Positions 7,258 through 15,233 of a stretch of 33,780 nucleotides of DNA are shown in pieces. The notes below the pieces were generated by a model. It saw only the letters and a list, made by a program, of their open reading frames with translations. It searched no databases and was not told the origin of the DNA. Both the position numbers and the translations under genes were made by a program. Numbering within the stretch: the stretch's first letter is position 1; every line of letters begins with the position of its first letter. This stretch comes from Sulfurimonas sp. (GTDB lineage Bacteria; Campylobacterota; Campylobacteria; Campylobacterales; Sulfurimonadaceae): NCBI GenBank assembly GCA_021648405.1, contig JAKISX010000012.1, positions 1-33,780 of the forward strand. Reading direction: 5' to 3'.

Positions 7258-8397
7258 TTAGGCGGTTCTATTACTTTGCATTATTTCTAAAAATTTTTTA
7301 AATATATATGCGCTTTCTTTAGGTCCAGGGCTAGCTTCTGGATGATGTTGAACTGAAAATATTGGTTCGTTTTTATACTTTAAACCCTCTATTGTGTTGT
7401 CAAATAAATTAGTGTGAGTAATTTCAGCAATCTCTGTAATATTATCTGGGACATTATAATTATGATTTTGCGCAGTAATTTCAACTAAGCCAGTTTGCTT
7501 ATTTTTAACTGGATGATTTCCACCATGATGACCAAATTTTAATTTATATGTATCATACCCATGGGAGATACTAAGGAGTTGATGTCCAAGACAGATTCCA
7601 AACATAGGAATTTTTGCTGCAATTAATTTCTTAATTTGTTTTTGTTCATTTTTTAATACTAGCGGATCGCCAGGTCCATTTGATAAAAATACACCATCAA
7701 TCTCTTTTAAGTTGTATCTATTTATCAGAGAATTTGCTTCAAAATCACTTGGTAATACTTCAACACTAATATTTGCATTTACAATCTCATTTAAAATATT
7801 TTGCTTTACACCAAAATCAATTACAGCAATTTTAGCCACAGCCTCAGGAGCCTCTTTGTACTCAAATTTAGTATCACAATAGGTCGATTGTTTATGATTA
7901 TAAGATTTTTTTGTACTAACTTGCTCTATGTAGTTTATATCTTCAATGCGCGGAGAGTTTTCTAATATCTTTTTTAACTCATCTTTATCGCTAATCTCAG
8001 TTGAAGCTACCATCATCATAGCACCCTCATCTCTAATCATTTTGGTTAAATATCTTGTATCAACATCACAAAGACCAATCACATTATGTTTGATTAAAAA
8101 ATTCTCTAAAGAATCATCTGCACGGAAATTTGAATATCTTTTTTGATATTTACGAACTATCATACCCTTAGCATGTGCGCCAAAACTTTCCATATCTTGA
8201 TTATTTACACCAACATTACCAATCTCTGGCATAGTAAATGTTACAAACTGTCCAGCATAAGATGGATCAGACATGATTTCTTGATACCCACTCATAGATG
8301 TATTAAAAACTATCTCGCCAACACTTGTTCCATCTGCCCCAAAACTATTTACCTCTAAAAAAGTTCCATTTTCAAGATATATGTATGCTTTAGACAT
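7258..8397 (-). CDS. carA: Carbamoyl-phosphate synthase small subunit CarA
   Basis: The glutaminase subunit, about 379 residues, makes ammonia from glutamine for carbamoyl phosphate in arginine and pyrimidine synthesis. The N-terminal CarA domain begins AYIYLENGTFLEVNSFGADG, with the conserved SYAGQFVTFTMPEIGN. The class I glutamine amidotransferase domain has the nucleophile in PMFGICLGHQ and the catalytic His/Glu in QHHPEASPGP. I chose the ATG at 8397, which starts MSKAYIYLEN as in homologues. An in-frame ATG at 8430 has the better ribosome-binding site (AAGGGGAG) and would add 11 non-conserved residues, so it cannot be ruled out. The gene follows the DUF507 gene at short distance. The large subunit carB is not in the window. 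Confidence 0.95.
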   Translation of the reverse strand: MSKAYIYLENGTFLEVNSFGADGTSVGEIVFNTSMSGYQEIMSDPSYAGQFVTFTMPEIGNVGVNNQDMESFGAHAKGMIVRKYQKRYSNFRADDSLENFLIKHNVIGLCDVDTRYLTKMIRDEGAMMMVASTEISDKDELKKILENSPRIEDINYIEQVSTKKSYNHKQSTYCDTKFEYKEAPEAVAKIAVIDFGVKQNILNEIVNANISVEVLPSDFEANSLINRYNLKEIDGVFLSNGPGDPLVLKNEQKQIKKLIAAKIPMFGICLGHQLLSISHGYDTYKLKFGHHGGNHPVKNKQTGLVEITAQNHNYNVPDNITEIAEITHTNLFDNTIEGLKYKNEPIFSVQHHPEASPGPKESAYIFKKFLEIMQSNRTA

Positions 8398-8514
8398 CTC
8401 TATCTCTTTCTTTTGAAAAGTAATTTCCAAAAAAACTCCCCTTATTCGTGTATTTTATGCCATTTCTAAGCACAAAATAAAAGCTTTGCCCTTGGTAAGA
8501 AATATAATTGTTCA

Positions 8515-9066
8515 TTACTCCATCCCTCTTTTTGTCATCTCTTCACGATAAATTTTTTCATAAAGGATATCAAACTCATCAGTCCCTGGAATATAACGTT
8601 TTTTATATGAATATATTTTATCCATAACTGCATCATCAATCTCTGATTCTTGGGCAATAAAAGAGGTTATAGAGTTATATATAGAATTTTTAATACGGTT
8701 TTCCGTAACTTCAAAATGGATTAAATCTTCTTCATATAATTCGTCTAGTATTTTGTGAGCTATATCAGAATAGCGCTCTTCATAATTCAATATAACGCCA
8801 AATTCAGGTGCTAATTTTTTCTTAATCATAAAAAATAGTTGGCGCTCATCTACTAAGTTAAACTCTATCTCTTCTTCATTATCATCACAAATTTCACCAG
8901 CTTTATCATCTAGTGCTATCTCAAGCTTTACACTATTAAGCAATATTTTTTCTGCCTCGTTAGACACAGCTTCAAGTCCTTTTGTCATGGTAACTACACC
9001 GCTTTTGTTTAAGTCAATTGCTATTTTTGAAGATATATGTGGAATAGTTTTTAATGAAATTTTCAT
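8515..9066 (-). CDS. DUF507 family protein
   Basis: A 183-residue acidic protein with no signal peptide. I recognise the DUF507 pattern: MKISLKTIPHISSKIAIDL at the start, DERQLFFMIKKKLAPEFG in the middle and a helical C-terminus. In Campylobacterota this gene usually lies upstream of carA, as here, with about 85-118 nt between them depending on the carA start, so co-transcription is likely. The biochemical function is unknown. The ATG at 9066 follows an AAGG. A -10 and a strong inverted repeat lie just upstream. Confidence 0.85.
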   Translation of the reverse strand: MKISLKTIPHISSKIAIDLNKSGVVTMTKGLEAVSNEAEKILLNSVKLEIALDDKAGEICDDNEEEIEFNLVDERQLFFMIKKKLAPEFGVILNYEERYSDIAHKILDELYEEDLIHFEVTENRIKNSIYNSITSFIAQESEIDDAVMDKIYSYKKRYIPGTDEFDILYEKIYREEMTKRGME

Positions 9067-9091
9067 GCTAAGCCTTAGTCAAAATAAATTA

Positions 9092-9111
9092 ATTATAGTA
9101 TTTTACTATAA
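9092..9111 (-). promoter_or_regulatory. -10 box overlapped by 8-bp inverted repeat, DUF507-carA promoter
   Basis: TTATAGTA (9093-9100) and TACTATAA (9104-9111) form a perfect inverted repeat with a 3-nt spacer. The minus strand reads TATAAT at 9097-9092, so the repeat overlaps the probable -10 of the DUF507-carA unit, whose first ATG is at 9066. The repeat is all A/T apart from one pair, so it suits a protein-binding operator better than a terminator. Confidence 0.45.
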
Positions 9112-9172
9112 ATAAGGTTACAAAAGCATTAGTTCAGCCCATTTGGTACAAATTACAACTGAACTCTTTAAA

Positions 9173-9682
9173 CTATTTGGCTAAAATAAGAGTAAGATCA
9201 GAAGCTTTTTTTGCATCCATTTTTGTAAGTATCTTACCAACTATTTTTGGTTTTAATGATTGCAAAATCAATGCAGCATCATCTTTATCCATATCAGAAA
9301 ATATTTTTGCCGAAGCTGCTGGTTTCATTTTTGAATATGTTTGAGCGATTTTATTTAATTTTATAGAGCTTATTTGTTTTAAAACTTCTTCATTCTCTTT
9401 AAGCATAAATTTTATTGATGCCTCTTTTTCTAAAACTTCTGCTCTTTTTACCTCAACAATCTCTGCTTCATATGAAACTTTTGCTTCTCTTTGTTTTAGC
9501 AAATCTTCTGTTGCACTTTTTAATGCCTCTAGTGCTTGTTTTTGTTCATCAATTCTCTCAAGCTCTATTAAAAGTTCACCTTTTCTAATTTTGAAAATTT
9601 CCGTACATTCAAAAAGCTTATCACTTTTTTCAAAAGCAAAAACTGACATATAAAAAAATACAACTAAAACTAAATATTTCAC
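9173..9682 (-). CDS. MotE-family flagellar motor protein (homologue of H. pylori FlgY)
   Basis: A 169-residue secreted or periplasmic protein. The signal peptide covers about residues 1-16 (LVLVVFFYMSVFA). A long coiled coil rich in Glu and Lys runs to about residue 105. A C-terminal helical bundle contains YSKMKPAASAKIFSDM and ALILQSLKPKIVGKILTKM, the MgtE-N-like repeat of MotE proteins. In Helicobacter the matching gene next to fliJ and purA (HP0257) encodes FlgY, a motor scaffold component; that assignment is from memory. The start is GTG overlapping the fliJ stop by 1 nt (TAGTG), so translation is coupled. It is probably the last gene of the operon. Confidence 0.75.
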   Translation of the reverse strand: MKYLVLVVFFYMSVFAFEKSDKLFECTEIFKIRKGELLIELERIDEQKQALEALKSATEDLLKQREAKVSYEAEIVEVKRAEVLEKEASIKFMLKENEEVLKQISSIKLNKIAQTYSKMKPAASAKIFSDMDKDDAALILQSLKPKIVGKILTKMDAKKASDLTLILAK

Positions 9683-10101
9683 TACACTACCTTTTTATCA
9701 TAAGTCATAAGAGCAACTTCATCCATCTCTTTTGTCTCTTTAATTTTTATCTCATATTTCATTTTTTTTATCTCTTGAAACTCTAAATATTTAAATTTTT
9801 CATATTCAACCATATCAAGTCTTAGTCTCACTTTTGCAGAATTGACTTGTTTTTTTGCAAAAGCTATCCAGCCTTTATTATGATCTATTAAATCTCTTTG
9901 AGAACTAAAGAGACTTCTAGAAGCAAGCAAGTCATTCATACTTCCAGTTGTTGGGGTTTTTATATCATCTAAAGAATCATAAGATACTTTTAGTGCTATT
10001 GTAGCACTGCTTAAATCAGCATTTGCTTTTTGAACTACGCGCTCACTCTTATCCATCGTACTCTTTTTAAGTTTAACAAGTGGAGAATATCGAGTCCGCA
10101 T
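9682..10101 (-). CDS. fliJ: FliJ-like flagellar export chaperone
   Basis: A 139-residue all-helical, highly basic protein: MRTRYSPLVKLKKSTMDKSE, then coiled-coil heptads to a Lys-rich C-terminus. FliJ is the stalk-like coiled coil of the flagellar type III export ATPase, and Campylobacterota FliJ proteins begin in this way (M-x-T-R-Y-S-P-L-V). The neighbouring order purA-fliJ-motE-like matches Helicobacter pylori HP0255-HP0257 as I remember it. It overlaps the next gene by 1 nt. It is separated from purA by a 140-bp repeat-filled spacer, so its expression may depend on read-through. Confidence 0.75.
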   Translation of the reverse strand: MRTRYSPLVKLKKSTMDKSERVVQKANADLSSATIALKVSYDSLDDIKTPTTGSMNDLLASRSLFSSQRDLIDHNKGWIAFAKKQVNSAKVRLRLDMVEYEKFKYLEFQEIKKMKYEIKIKETKEMDEVALMTYDKKVV

Positions 10102-10138
10102 TAGTTAGTTCCTTTTAGATTCTCAATGCCCGCAGTAA

Positions 10139-10240
10139 ATACCTTTGGGTGCAAGTTCAAAATGACGAAGACAAATCATTCCAAGCTTCAACTCGTCATT
10201 CCAAACTTCAACTCGTCATTCCAAACTTGATTTGGAATCT
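10139..10240. repeat. Composite repeat between purA and fliJ: 20-bp tandem units ending in palindrome
   Basis: Three head-to-tail 20-bp units lie at 10176-10195, 10196-10215 and 10216-10235. The first two differ at one base; the third diverges in its last six bases and completes a perfect inverted repeat, ATTCCAAA-N5-TTTGGAAT, at 10218-10238. The 26 bases at 10215-10240 recur exactly at 24413-24438 near ilvD. On the other side, 10139-10155 reads ATACCTTTGGGTGCAAG, close to the motif found near uppP, in rdgB and in the dead insertion sequence. The palindrome starts 3 nt after the purA stop and could form an mRNA hairpin. Confidence 0.75.
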
Positions 10241-10241
10241 A

Positions 10242-11495
10242 CTATAAGATAATAGTATCATCTCTCTCAGGTGATGTAGAAATTATACCAACTTTAGTAT
10301 TACTAATCTCTTGGATAGTTTTTACAAAAGCTTGTGCATCTTCTGGAAGCTCATCAAACTCTCTAACGCCAACTGAGTTATTCCAACCTTTAAAGGTTTT
10401 GTAAATTGGTGTAACTTCATCTAAATTTGATGGCATATAATCGATTTGCTTACCATTATGCTCATAAGCTACACAAAGTTTAACTTCATCAAAGCCATCT
10501 AATACATCAAGTTTCATAAGGGCTAGTTCATCTACACCATTTAAACGACAAGCATGACGAGTTGCAACTGCATCAAACCAGCCACATCTTCGAGCTCGTC
10601 CTGTAGTAGTACCAAATTCATGACCTTGCTCACCTAACCTTTTTCCATCATCGCCAGAATCTTCACTTGGAAATGGTCCGTTTCCAACACGCGTACAATA
10701 AGCTTTAACAATACCAATAACTTTACCAATATCTTTAGGATTAATTCCAAGACCAGTACACGCACCTGCAGAAACTGTAGCAGATGAAGTTACATATGGA
10801 TATGTACCATGATCAATATCAAGAAGTGTACCTTGGGCACCCTCTAATAATATTTTTTTACCATCATCTATTGCTTTCCAGACCAACTGTGTAGTGTCGG
10901 TAATAAAAGGGGTAAGCTTAGAACTATAGCCCTCTAATTCACCAAGCAGTTCAGCTTCATTTGGTGTAACAATGTCATATATATCAAATAGTGAACGATT
11001 TTGCTCAAAATACTCAAGAATTGAGGCAGTTAATTTAACAGGCTCTAAAAGTTCACCTACGCGAAAACCTGTACGGTTAATTTTATCTGCATATGCTGGT
11101 CCTATACCTTTGCCGGTAGTACCAATAGCTTTATCGCCTTTTAATTTTTCTTTTGCCTGGTCTATTAAAGCATGATAAGAAAGGTTTAAATGTGCTTTAT
11201 CAGAGATAAAAAGGCGACCTTCTAGGTTTTCAAATTGTTCCATCTCTTTTATGATTGAAGAGGGAGATAAAACTACACCATTTCCAACTACATTTATAGC
11301 TTTAGGATTTAGTACGCCTGAGGGGACGAGATGAAGTGCATATTTAACACCATCGACCCAGATAGTATGACCAGCATTGTGTCCACCTTGACTTCTACAA
11401 ACCATATCGTACTCTTGCGCTAATCTATCTACTATCTTACCTTTACCTTCATCACCCCATTGGATTCCAACTATTAAATCTGCTTTATTTGTCAT
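10242..11495 (-). CDS. purA: Adenylosuccinate synthetase PurA
   Basis: A 417-residue enzyme that joins IMP and aspartate with GTP in AMP synthesis. The N-terminal P-loop is [11 protein letters not shown], followed by the catalytic-residue segment [12 protein letters not shown]. Also present are [30 protein letters not shown] and the GTP-base segment with [11 protein letters not shown]. Length is slightly below the E. coli enzyme (about 430). It overlaps the upstream hisZ by 11 nt (11485-11495), which indicates coupling. A palindromic repeat stands right after its stop. Confidence 0.97.
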   Translation of the reverse strand: MTNKADLIVGIQWGDEGKGKIVDRLAQEYDMVCRSQGGHNAGHTIWVDGVKYALHLVPSGVLNPKAINVVGNGVVLSPSSIIKEMEQFENLEGRLFISDKAHLNLSYHALIDQAKEKLKGDKAIGTTGKGIGPAYADKINRTGFRVGELLEPVKLTASILEYFEQNRSLFDIYDIVTPNEAELLGELEGYSSKLTPFITDTTQLVWKAIDDGKKILLEGAQGTLLDIDHGTYPYVTSSATVSAGACTGLGINPKDIGKVIGIVKAYCTRVGNGPFPSEDSGDDGKRLGEQGHEFGTTTGRARRCGWFDAVATRHACRLNGVDELALMKLDVLDGFDEVKLCVAYEHNGKQIDYMPSNLDEVTPIYKTFKGWNNSVGVREFDELPEDAQAFVKTIQEISNTKVGIISTSPERDDTIIL

Positions 11496-12345
11496 CTTGT
11501 TTCACTTTCTCTTCAATTATTATATCTGTATATATTGCAAAACCAACCGAAGTGGTTTCTTCGTTTTTGTATCTTCCACCACGTGCATAAACTTCATTAT
11601 CTTTTATTATTCTAAAAAATAACTCATCATAATAAAGCATCTTAGCATAATACATTGGGGACAATACCCCATTATCACACGCTGAACTCTCACAAAGTTC
11701 TTTCATTTTAAGCAGTTCTACTTTTATCCCATTTGGAACAACCTCTAAAATTTCATTCACTTGATCTATATACTGAAGATATACAAGTTTATTTAACCAT
11801 TCTACTTTTAAATTTAAAAACTTTTCTATGTTTAGATGTCTAAAATCATCTAAATTTAGCTCATCGAACATATCACAAAGTATATGTGGTATTTTCATAT
11901 TTGATATTTGAACAAGTGGTTTTACATCAAGTTTTTTTAAAATATTATTTGCAATTACTAAAACTTTTGATAAGTTTTTTTCATCCATATGCTCAATACC
12001 AATTTGATATTGTTCAGTTGTTGGATACGTATATACTGGTTGAATATAAAACCATTTTTTGTGAGAATTGTTTAATCCTAATCTTTTTTTAATTATACGG
12101 ACAACATCAATAGTAGAGTCTGCTCTTAAAGAGATGGCATTATTTTTTTCATCATTAATTCTGATTAATTCTTTTTCATCAGCAATACTAAGATGTTGAT
12201 GATAAGAAAAAAGTGGCGTTAAAATCTCAAGAAAATCATTTTTATCTAAAACATCACTAGCGATAGACTCTATCTCTCTTTTAACTTTAGCAGATTTACC
12301 AAAATAAAGCTTACTTCCGTTAGGAATCTCATGCTCTAATACCAT
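11485..12345 (-). CDS. hisZ: HisZ-type ATP phosphoribosyltransferase regulatory subunit
   Basis: A 286-residue HisRS-like protein. It has a class II aminoacyl-tRNA synthetase core: an [10 protein letters not shown] motif, [14 protein letters not shown] as motif 2 and [20 protein letters not shown] as the motif 3 region. The anticodon-binding domain is absent and full synthetases are over 400 residues, which fits HisZ, the partner of short-form HisG in histidine synthesis. It starts directly after the aminotransferase stop and overlaps purA by 11 nt. hisG is not in the window. ATP from the purine pathway is a HisG substrate, which makes the link to purA sensible. Confidence 0.8.
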   Translation of the reverse strand: MVLEHEIPNGSKLYFGKSAKVKREIESIASDVLDKNDFLEILTPLFSYHQHLSIADEKELIRINDEKNNAISLRADSTIDVVRIIKKRLGLNNSHKKWFYIQPVYTYPTTEQYQIGIEHMDEKNLSKVLVIANNILKKLDVKPLVQISNMKIPHILCDMFDELNLDDFRHLNIEKFLNLKVEWLNKLVYLQYIDQVNEILEVVPNGIKVELLKMKELCESSACDNGVLSPMYYAKMLYYDELFFRIIKDNEVYARGGRYKNEETTSVGFAIYTDIIIEEKVKQDDK

Positions 12346-13458
12346 CTATATCTCCATTTCAAAAAAAACTTCGTTGAAAACTCTAGAAGCTGTGCCATCG
12401 TACTTGCGACGACCAAGTTTAGCTAAACTTAACTCAATTGCATTTATGACCCATATTATCTCATAAGTGGGAATAAGACCCATTTGATTAATTCTAAAAA
12501 TTTTACCTTTTAGATGATCTTGTCCACCAGCTACATTTACCCCAAACTCTTCTTTTAAAAGTTTTCTAATTTCACTAGCGTTCTCATCGTCTATAGTTGT
12601 TATTGATTTAGCAGGAGTAGTTGGATAAATATGTAAGCCAAGTGCTTTAAGTGAAGCTTTTACAGCCTCTGCTCTTATAGCAGTTACTTCATAAAGCTTC
12701 TCAACTCCACCATTTTTCTCAATACTCTCTAATACTTCTAAAAGACCAATAATTAAAGTAGTAGCTGCTGTATATGCTGTTGTATTTTTTCTTTGAGATT
12801 TTATCTCAGAAGCAAGATTTAAGTAGTAACCTTTTCCAGCTCCAATTTTTTCAATTGCCTTATTATTAAGTCCGAGTATTGAAAGTCCAGGAGGAAGCAT
12901 AAGTGCTTTTTGACTACCCGCAATCAGACAATCTATATTTGTTACATCAATCTTCTCAACTCCAACAGCAGTAATACCATCAGCAATAATCATAATGTTT
13001 GGATTTATCTTTTTTACAGCCTTTGCAAGCTCTTCAACTGGATGACGAAGTCCACCAGCAGATTCACTTATCTGAACCGCAATTGCATCGATATTAGGGT
13101 TAGTTTTAAGAGCTTCAACAATAGCCTCAACCGATACTGGCGTATCCCATTCATTTTTAATCTCAACTGAATTAAGACCATGAGAAAGTGCGATTTTTCC
13201 AAAACGCTCACCAAATTTTCCACTATTTACATTTAAAAGAGTGTCATTACAAAGATTGGTAACGGCAGCTTCCATAGCACCAGTTCCACTAGATGCAATC
13301 ATAACAACTTCATCAGTATTAAAAAGATTAAAAAGGTGTTTGCGAGTTTTCTCAAAAATTGCCTCAAATTCTGGAGTGCGATGATGCACAGTCTCATCAC
13401 TCATCGCATTACGAACATTTTGAGGTACTGGAGTTGGTCCAGGTGTAAAAAGTAACAT
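12346..13458 (-). CDS. Class V PLP-dependent aminotransferase (alanine-glyoxylate/serine-pyruvate type)
   Basis: A 370-residue fold-type I enzyme that begins LLFTPGPTPVPQNVRNAM, a hallmark of this family. A cofactor-binding SSGTGAMEAA segment, the DGITAVG strand with the PLP-nitrogen Asp, and the Schiff-base lysine K184 in GSQKALMLPPG are present. The C-terminal GQDHLKGKIFRINQMG is also typical. Family members act on alanine-glyoxylate, serine-pyruvate or aspartate; the substrate here cannot be read from sequence. It is the first gene of a run with hisZ, purA, fliJ and the MotE-like gene. Its promoter -10 is flanked by a 9-bp inverted repeat. Confidence 0.9.
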   Translation of the reverse strand: MLLFTPGPTPVPQNVRNAMSDETVHHRTPEFEAIFEKTRKHLFNLFNTDEVVMIASSGTGAMEAAVTNLCNDTLLNVNSGKFGERFGKIALSHGLNSVEIKNEWDTPVSVEAIVEALKTNPNIDAIAVQISESAGGLRHPVEELAKAVKKINPNIMIIADGITAVGVEKIDVTNIDCLIAGSQKALMLPPGLSILGLNNKAIEKIGAGKGYYLNLASEIKSQRKNTTAYTAATTLIIGLLEVLESIEKNGGVEKLYEVTAIRAEAVKASLKALGLHIYPTTPAKSITTIDDENASEIRKLLKEEFGVNVAGGQDHLKGKIFRINQMGLIPTYEIIWVINAIELSLAKLGRRKYDGTASRVFNEVFFEMEI

Positions 13459-13469
13459 TTTGATTCCTA

Positions 13470-13500
13470 ACGAAGTTTATATTATAAATTAAAACTTCGT
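13470..13500 (-). promoter_or_regulatory. Promoter of the aminotransferase-hisZ-purA operon framed by 9-bp inverted repeat
   Basis: ACGAAGTTT (13470-13478) and AAACTTCGT (13492-13500) are perfect inverted arms with 13 nt between them. The spacer contains the minus-strand TATAAT (13486-13481). Transcription would start near 13474, inside the downstream arm, and the ATG is at 13458. This is a typical layout for a dimeric repressor. The regulator is not identified. Confidence 0.55.
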
Positions 13501-13542
13501 ATTATATCGAAAAATATTTAAATATGGTTTTAGAGGTGCCCT

Positions 13543-14196
13543 TTATTTAATATGGCACGATTTACATAAATCGCTATTTTGATTTGACATTCTTAAAAAA
13601 TAAAGTGTATCTGCCTCATGTGGATCATGACAAGATGTACACTCTACATTTCCATTATCTAATCTAAGACCATTTAATGGATTTAAATGAAACTCATCTG
13701 GAGCTGCAACCCTTGCATCTGCATAAGATATGGAAACAGGATGATCATCAGTTAAATTTGGTCCAACAGTCCATTCAGCACCAGGATATATACCTCCACT
13801 CATATGACAAGAAAAGCAGTTAGGGCTTCCTGAACCTGTAGCGTGTCCTGAGCCAGGCTGATTGTACATAGCATGCTGCATCCCACCATGAACAGCACTT
13901 GCTCCATATGCATTAATTCCATCATGACAACTTAAGCAAACCAATGTTGGAGTATTTGGTAGCCCTGGTGCTCCACCATAAAGAACAAAAGCACTTAAGT
14001 CTGAAAAACCTCTATTCCACAAAAGCCCATCAACATCAGGACTGCCAGCATGGGGTGTATGGCAAAATACACATATTTGTGTATTTGCCGTTGAGTCTGG
14101 TCCATAATAATTTGTAGCACTCAAATCATGCTTAGAGCCAAGCATGCTAGCACTTAGTAAAATTTTCAATACTAGCAATATAAATACAATTTTCAT
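13543..14196 (-). CDS. Secreted five-heme cytochrome c (doubled CXXCH type)
   Basis: A protein of about 217 residues with a signal peptide (KIVFILLVLKILLSASM). Counted from the longer start at 14205, it has five CxxCH heme sites: CVFCH 45-49, CLSCH 90-94, CFSCH 130-134, CTSCH 189-193 and CKSCH 214-218. The pairs with following DPHE and TPH resemble the doubled-CXXCH/cytochrome c3-like fold. It is probably periplasmic. No reductase or quinol partner gene adjoins it, so its redox partner is unknown. I prefer the second ATG (14196), which has G-rich ribosome-binding sequence at workable distance; the first ATG (14205) lies inside the G-run. It has its own spacer from the operon downstream. Confidence 0.8.
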   Translation of the reverse strand: MKIVFILLVLKILLSASMLGSKHDLSATNYYGPDSTANTQICVFCHTPHAGSPDVDGLLWNRGFSDLSAFVLYGGAPGLPNTPTLVCLSCHDGINAYGASAVHGGMQHAMYNQPGSGHATGSGSPNCFSCHMSGGIYPGAEWTVGPNLTDDHPVSISYADARVAAPDEFHLNPLNGLRLDNGNVECTSCHDPHEADTLYFLRMSNQNSDLCKSCHIK

Positions 14197-14341
14197 TAAG
14201 CCCATCCCCCCTCACAACTTTGCATCAAATCTTTAAGCAATAATAGCTCTTTTTAGCATAAATAAATTTAATTCACTCTTATTGTATTAAAATTTTTATT
14301 AATGTTACATAAGTTAAATATATAAATGCTAAAATTTCAAG

Positions 14342-14360
14342 TACAATTATTTTAAGAGGT
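14342..14360 (+). promoter_or_regulatory. uppP -10 and ribosome-binding site
   Basis: TACAAT at 14342-14347 is followed by AAGAGGT at 14354-14360, 6 nt before the uppP ATG at 14367. The leader would be short, roughly 13 nt. The 160-bp spacer from the divergent cytochrome gene otherwise shows only AT-rich sequence. Confidence 0.4.
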
Positions 14361-14366
14361 AAACAT

Positions 14367-15137
14367 ATGAGTATTTTTGATTCAATTATTTTAGGTATCA
14401 TCCAGGGATTTACTGAATTTCTACCAATCTCTTCAACAGGTCATCTAATAGTAGCTAGTAAGTTCTTAGGGATAGATCAAACTAGCGTTACAAATGCTTA
14501 TCAAGTGATCATACAACTTGCTGCTATTTTTGCTGTTTTTTTTAACTATAAAGATAAATTTACAATTAAACATATCAGTTTATGGACTAAAATATTTTTA
14601 GCATTTCTCCCAATTGCTATTGTTGGATTTATTTTTTCTTCACAAATAAAGGAGCTTTTTGATATCACAATTGTTGCTATTATGTTTATAGTTGGAGGTA
14701 TCATATTTTTAATAGTTGAGAAATTTTTTATAAAAGAAGATAGGATTACAATAGATGATATTGAAAAAATAACAATAAAACAATCATTAATAATAGGATT
14801 TGCGCAAATTTTTGCATTAATCCCTGGAACTAGCAGAGCTGGTGCTACAATTATAGGTGCTCTTCTTGTTGGATTAAGTAGAAAAGCTAGTGCTGAGTTT
14901 AGTTTTTTACTAGCTTTTCCAGTAATGAGTGCTGTGACATTTTATGATTTTTCAAAACACTATCATGAATTTAGTAGTACAAACCTTATAGCTTTAGCAG
15001 TAGGTTTCGTTGTTTCTTTTATAGTAGCTTATTTAACAATAAAATTATTTTTAAGATTTTTACAAAGCTTTACTTTTGTAGCTTTTGGTATTTATAGAAT
15101 AGTTTTTGGAGTGGCTTTATTGATAATATTTAATTAG
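14367..15137 (+). CDS. uppP: Undecaprenyl-diphosphatase UppP (BacA)
   Basis: A 256-residue polytopic membrane enzyme that removes a phosphate from undecaprenyl diphosphate so the lipid carrier of cell-wall synthesis can be reused. The N-terminal catalytic motif [18 protein letters not shown] (about residues 10-27) is intact, as is the second motif [17 protein letters not shown] with the active-site serine and arginine. Seven to eight hydrophobic segments fit the family. Overproduction of UppP gives bacitracin resistance in other bacteria. It stands alone, divergent from the cytochrome gene and convergent with rdgB. Confidence 0.95.
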   Translation: MSIFDSIILGIIQGFTEFLPISSTGHLIVASKFLGIDQTSVTNAYQVIIQLAAIFAVFFNYKDKFTIKHISLWTKIFLAFLPIAIVGFIFSSQIKELFDITIVAIMFIVGGIIFLIVEKFFIKEDRITIDDIEKITIKQSLIIGFAQIFALIPGTSRAGATIIGALLVGLSRKASAEFSFLLAFPVMSAVTFYDFSKHYHEFSSTNLIALAVGFVVSFIVAYLTIKLFLRFLQSFTFVAFGIYRIVFGVALLIIFN

Positions 15138-15163
15138 ACTCCATCTCAAGCTGAGAGCTAGAT

Positions 15164-15198
15164 TTCAGGTTATCATACCCTTGTGGTACAAGCCTGAA
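15164..15198. repeat. Nested hairpin carrying the dispersed ATACCCTTGTGGTAC motif
   Basis: TTCAGG (15164-15169) and CCTGAA (15193-15198) form outer arms. Inside them CTTGT and ACAAG form a second stem around GGT. The core ATACCCTTGTGGTAC lies at 15175-15189. Eighteen bases (15170-15187) are repeated exactly inside rdgB at 15637-15654. The element sits between the convergent uppP and rdgB and could act as a weak terminator, but it has no T-run. Confidence 0.6.
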
Positions 15199-15233
15199 GT
15201 ATTTAGAGAGTTCAACTTAGACTGTAAATTATT

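Noticed and set aside
8398..8430. Longer carA start at 8430
   Set aside because: It has a better ribosome-binding site, but the added 11 residues are not part of the CarA fold as I know it. Kept as an alternative in the entry.
10176..10240. Possible CRISPR array (regularly spaced 20-bp repeats)
   Set aside because: The units are directly adjacent with no variable spacers, and the third merges into a palindromic repeat.
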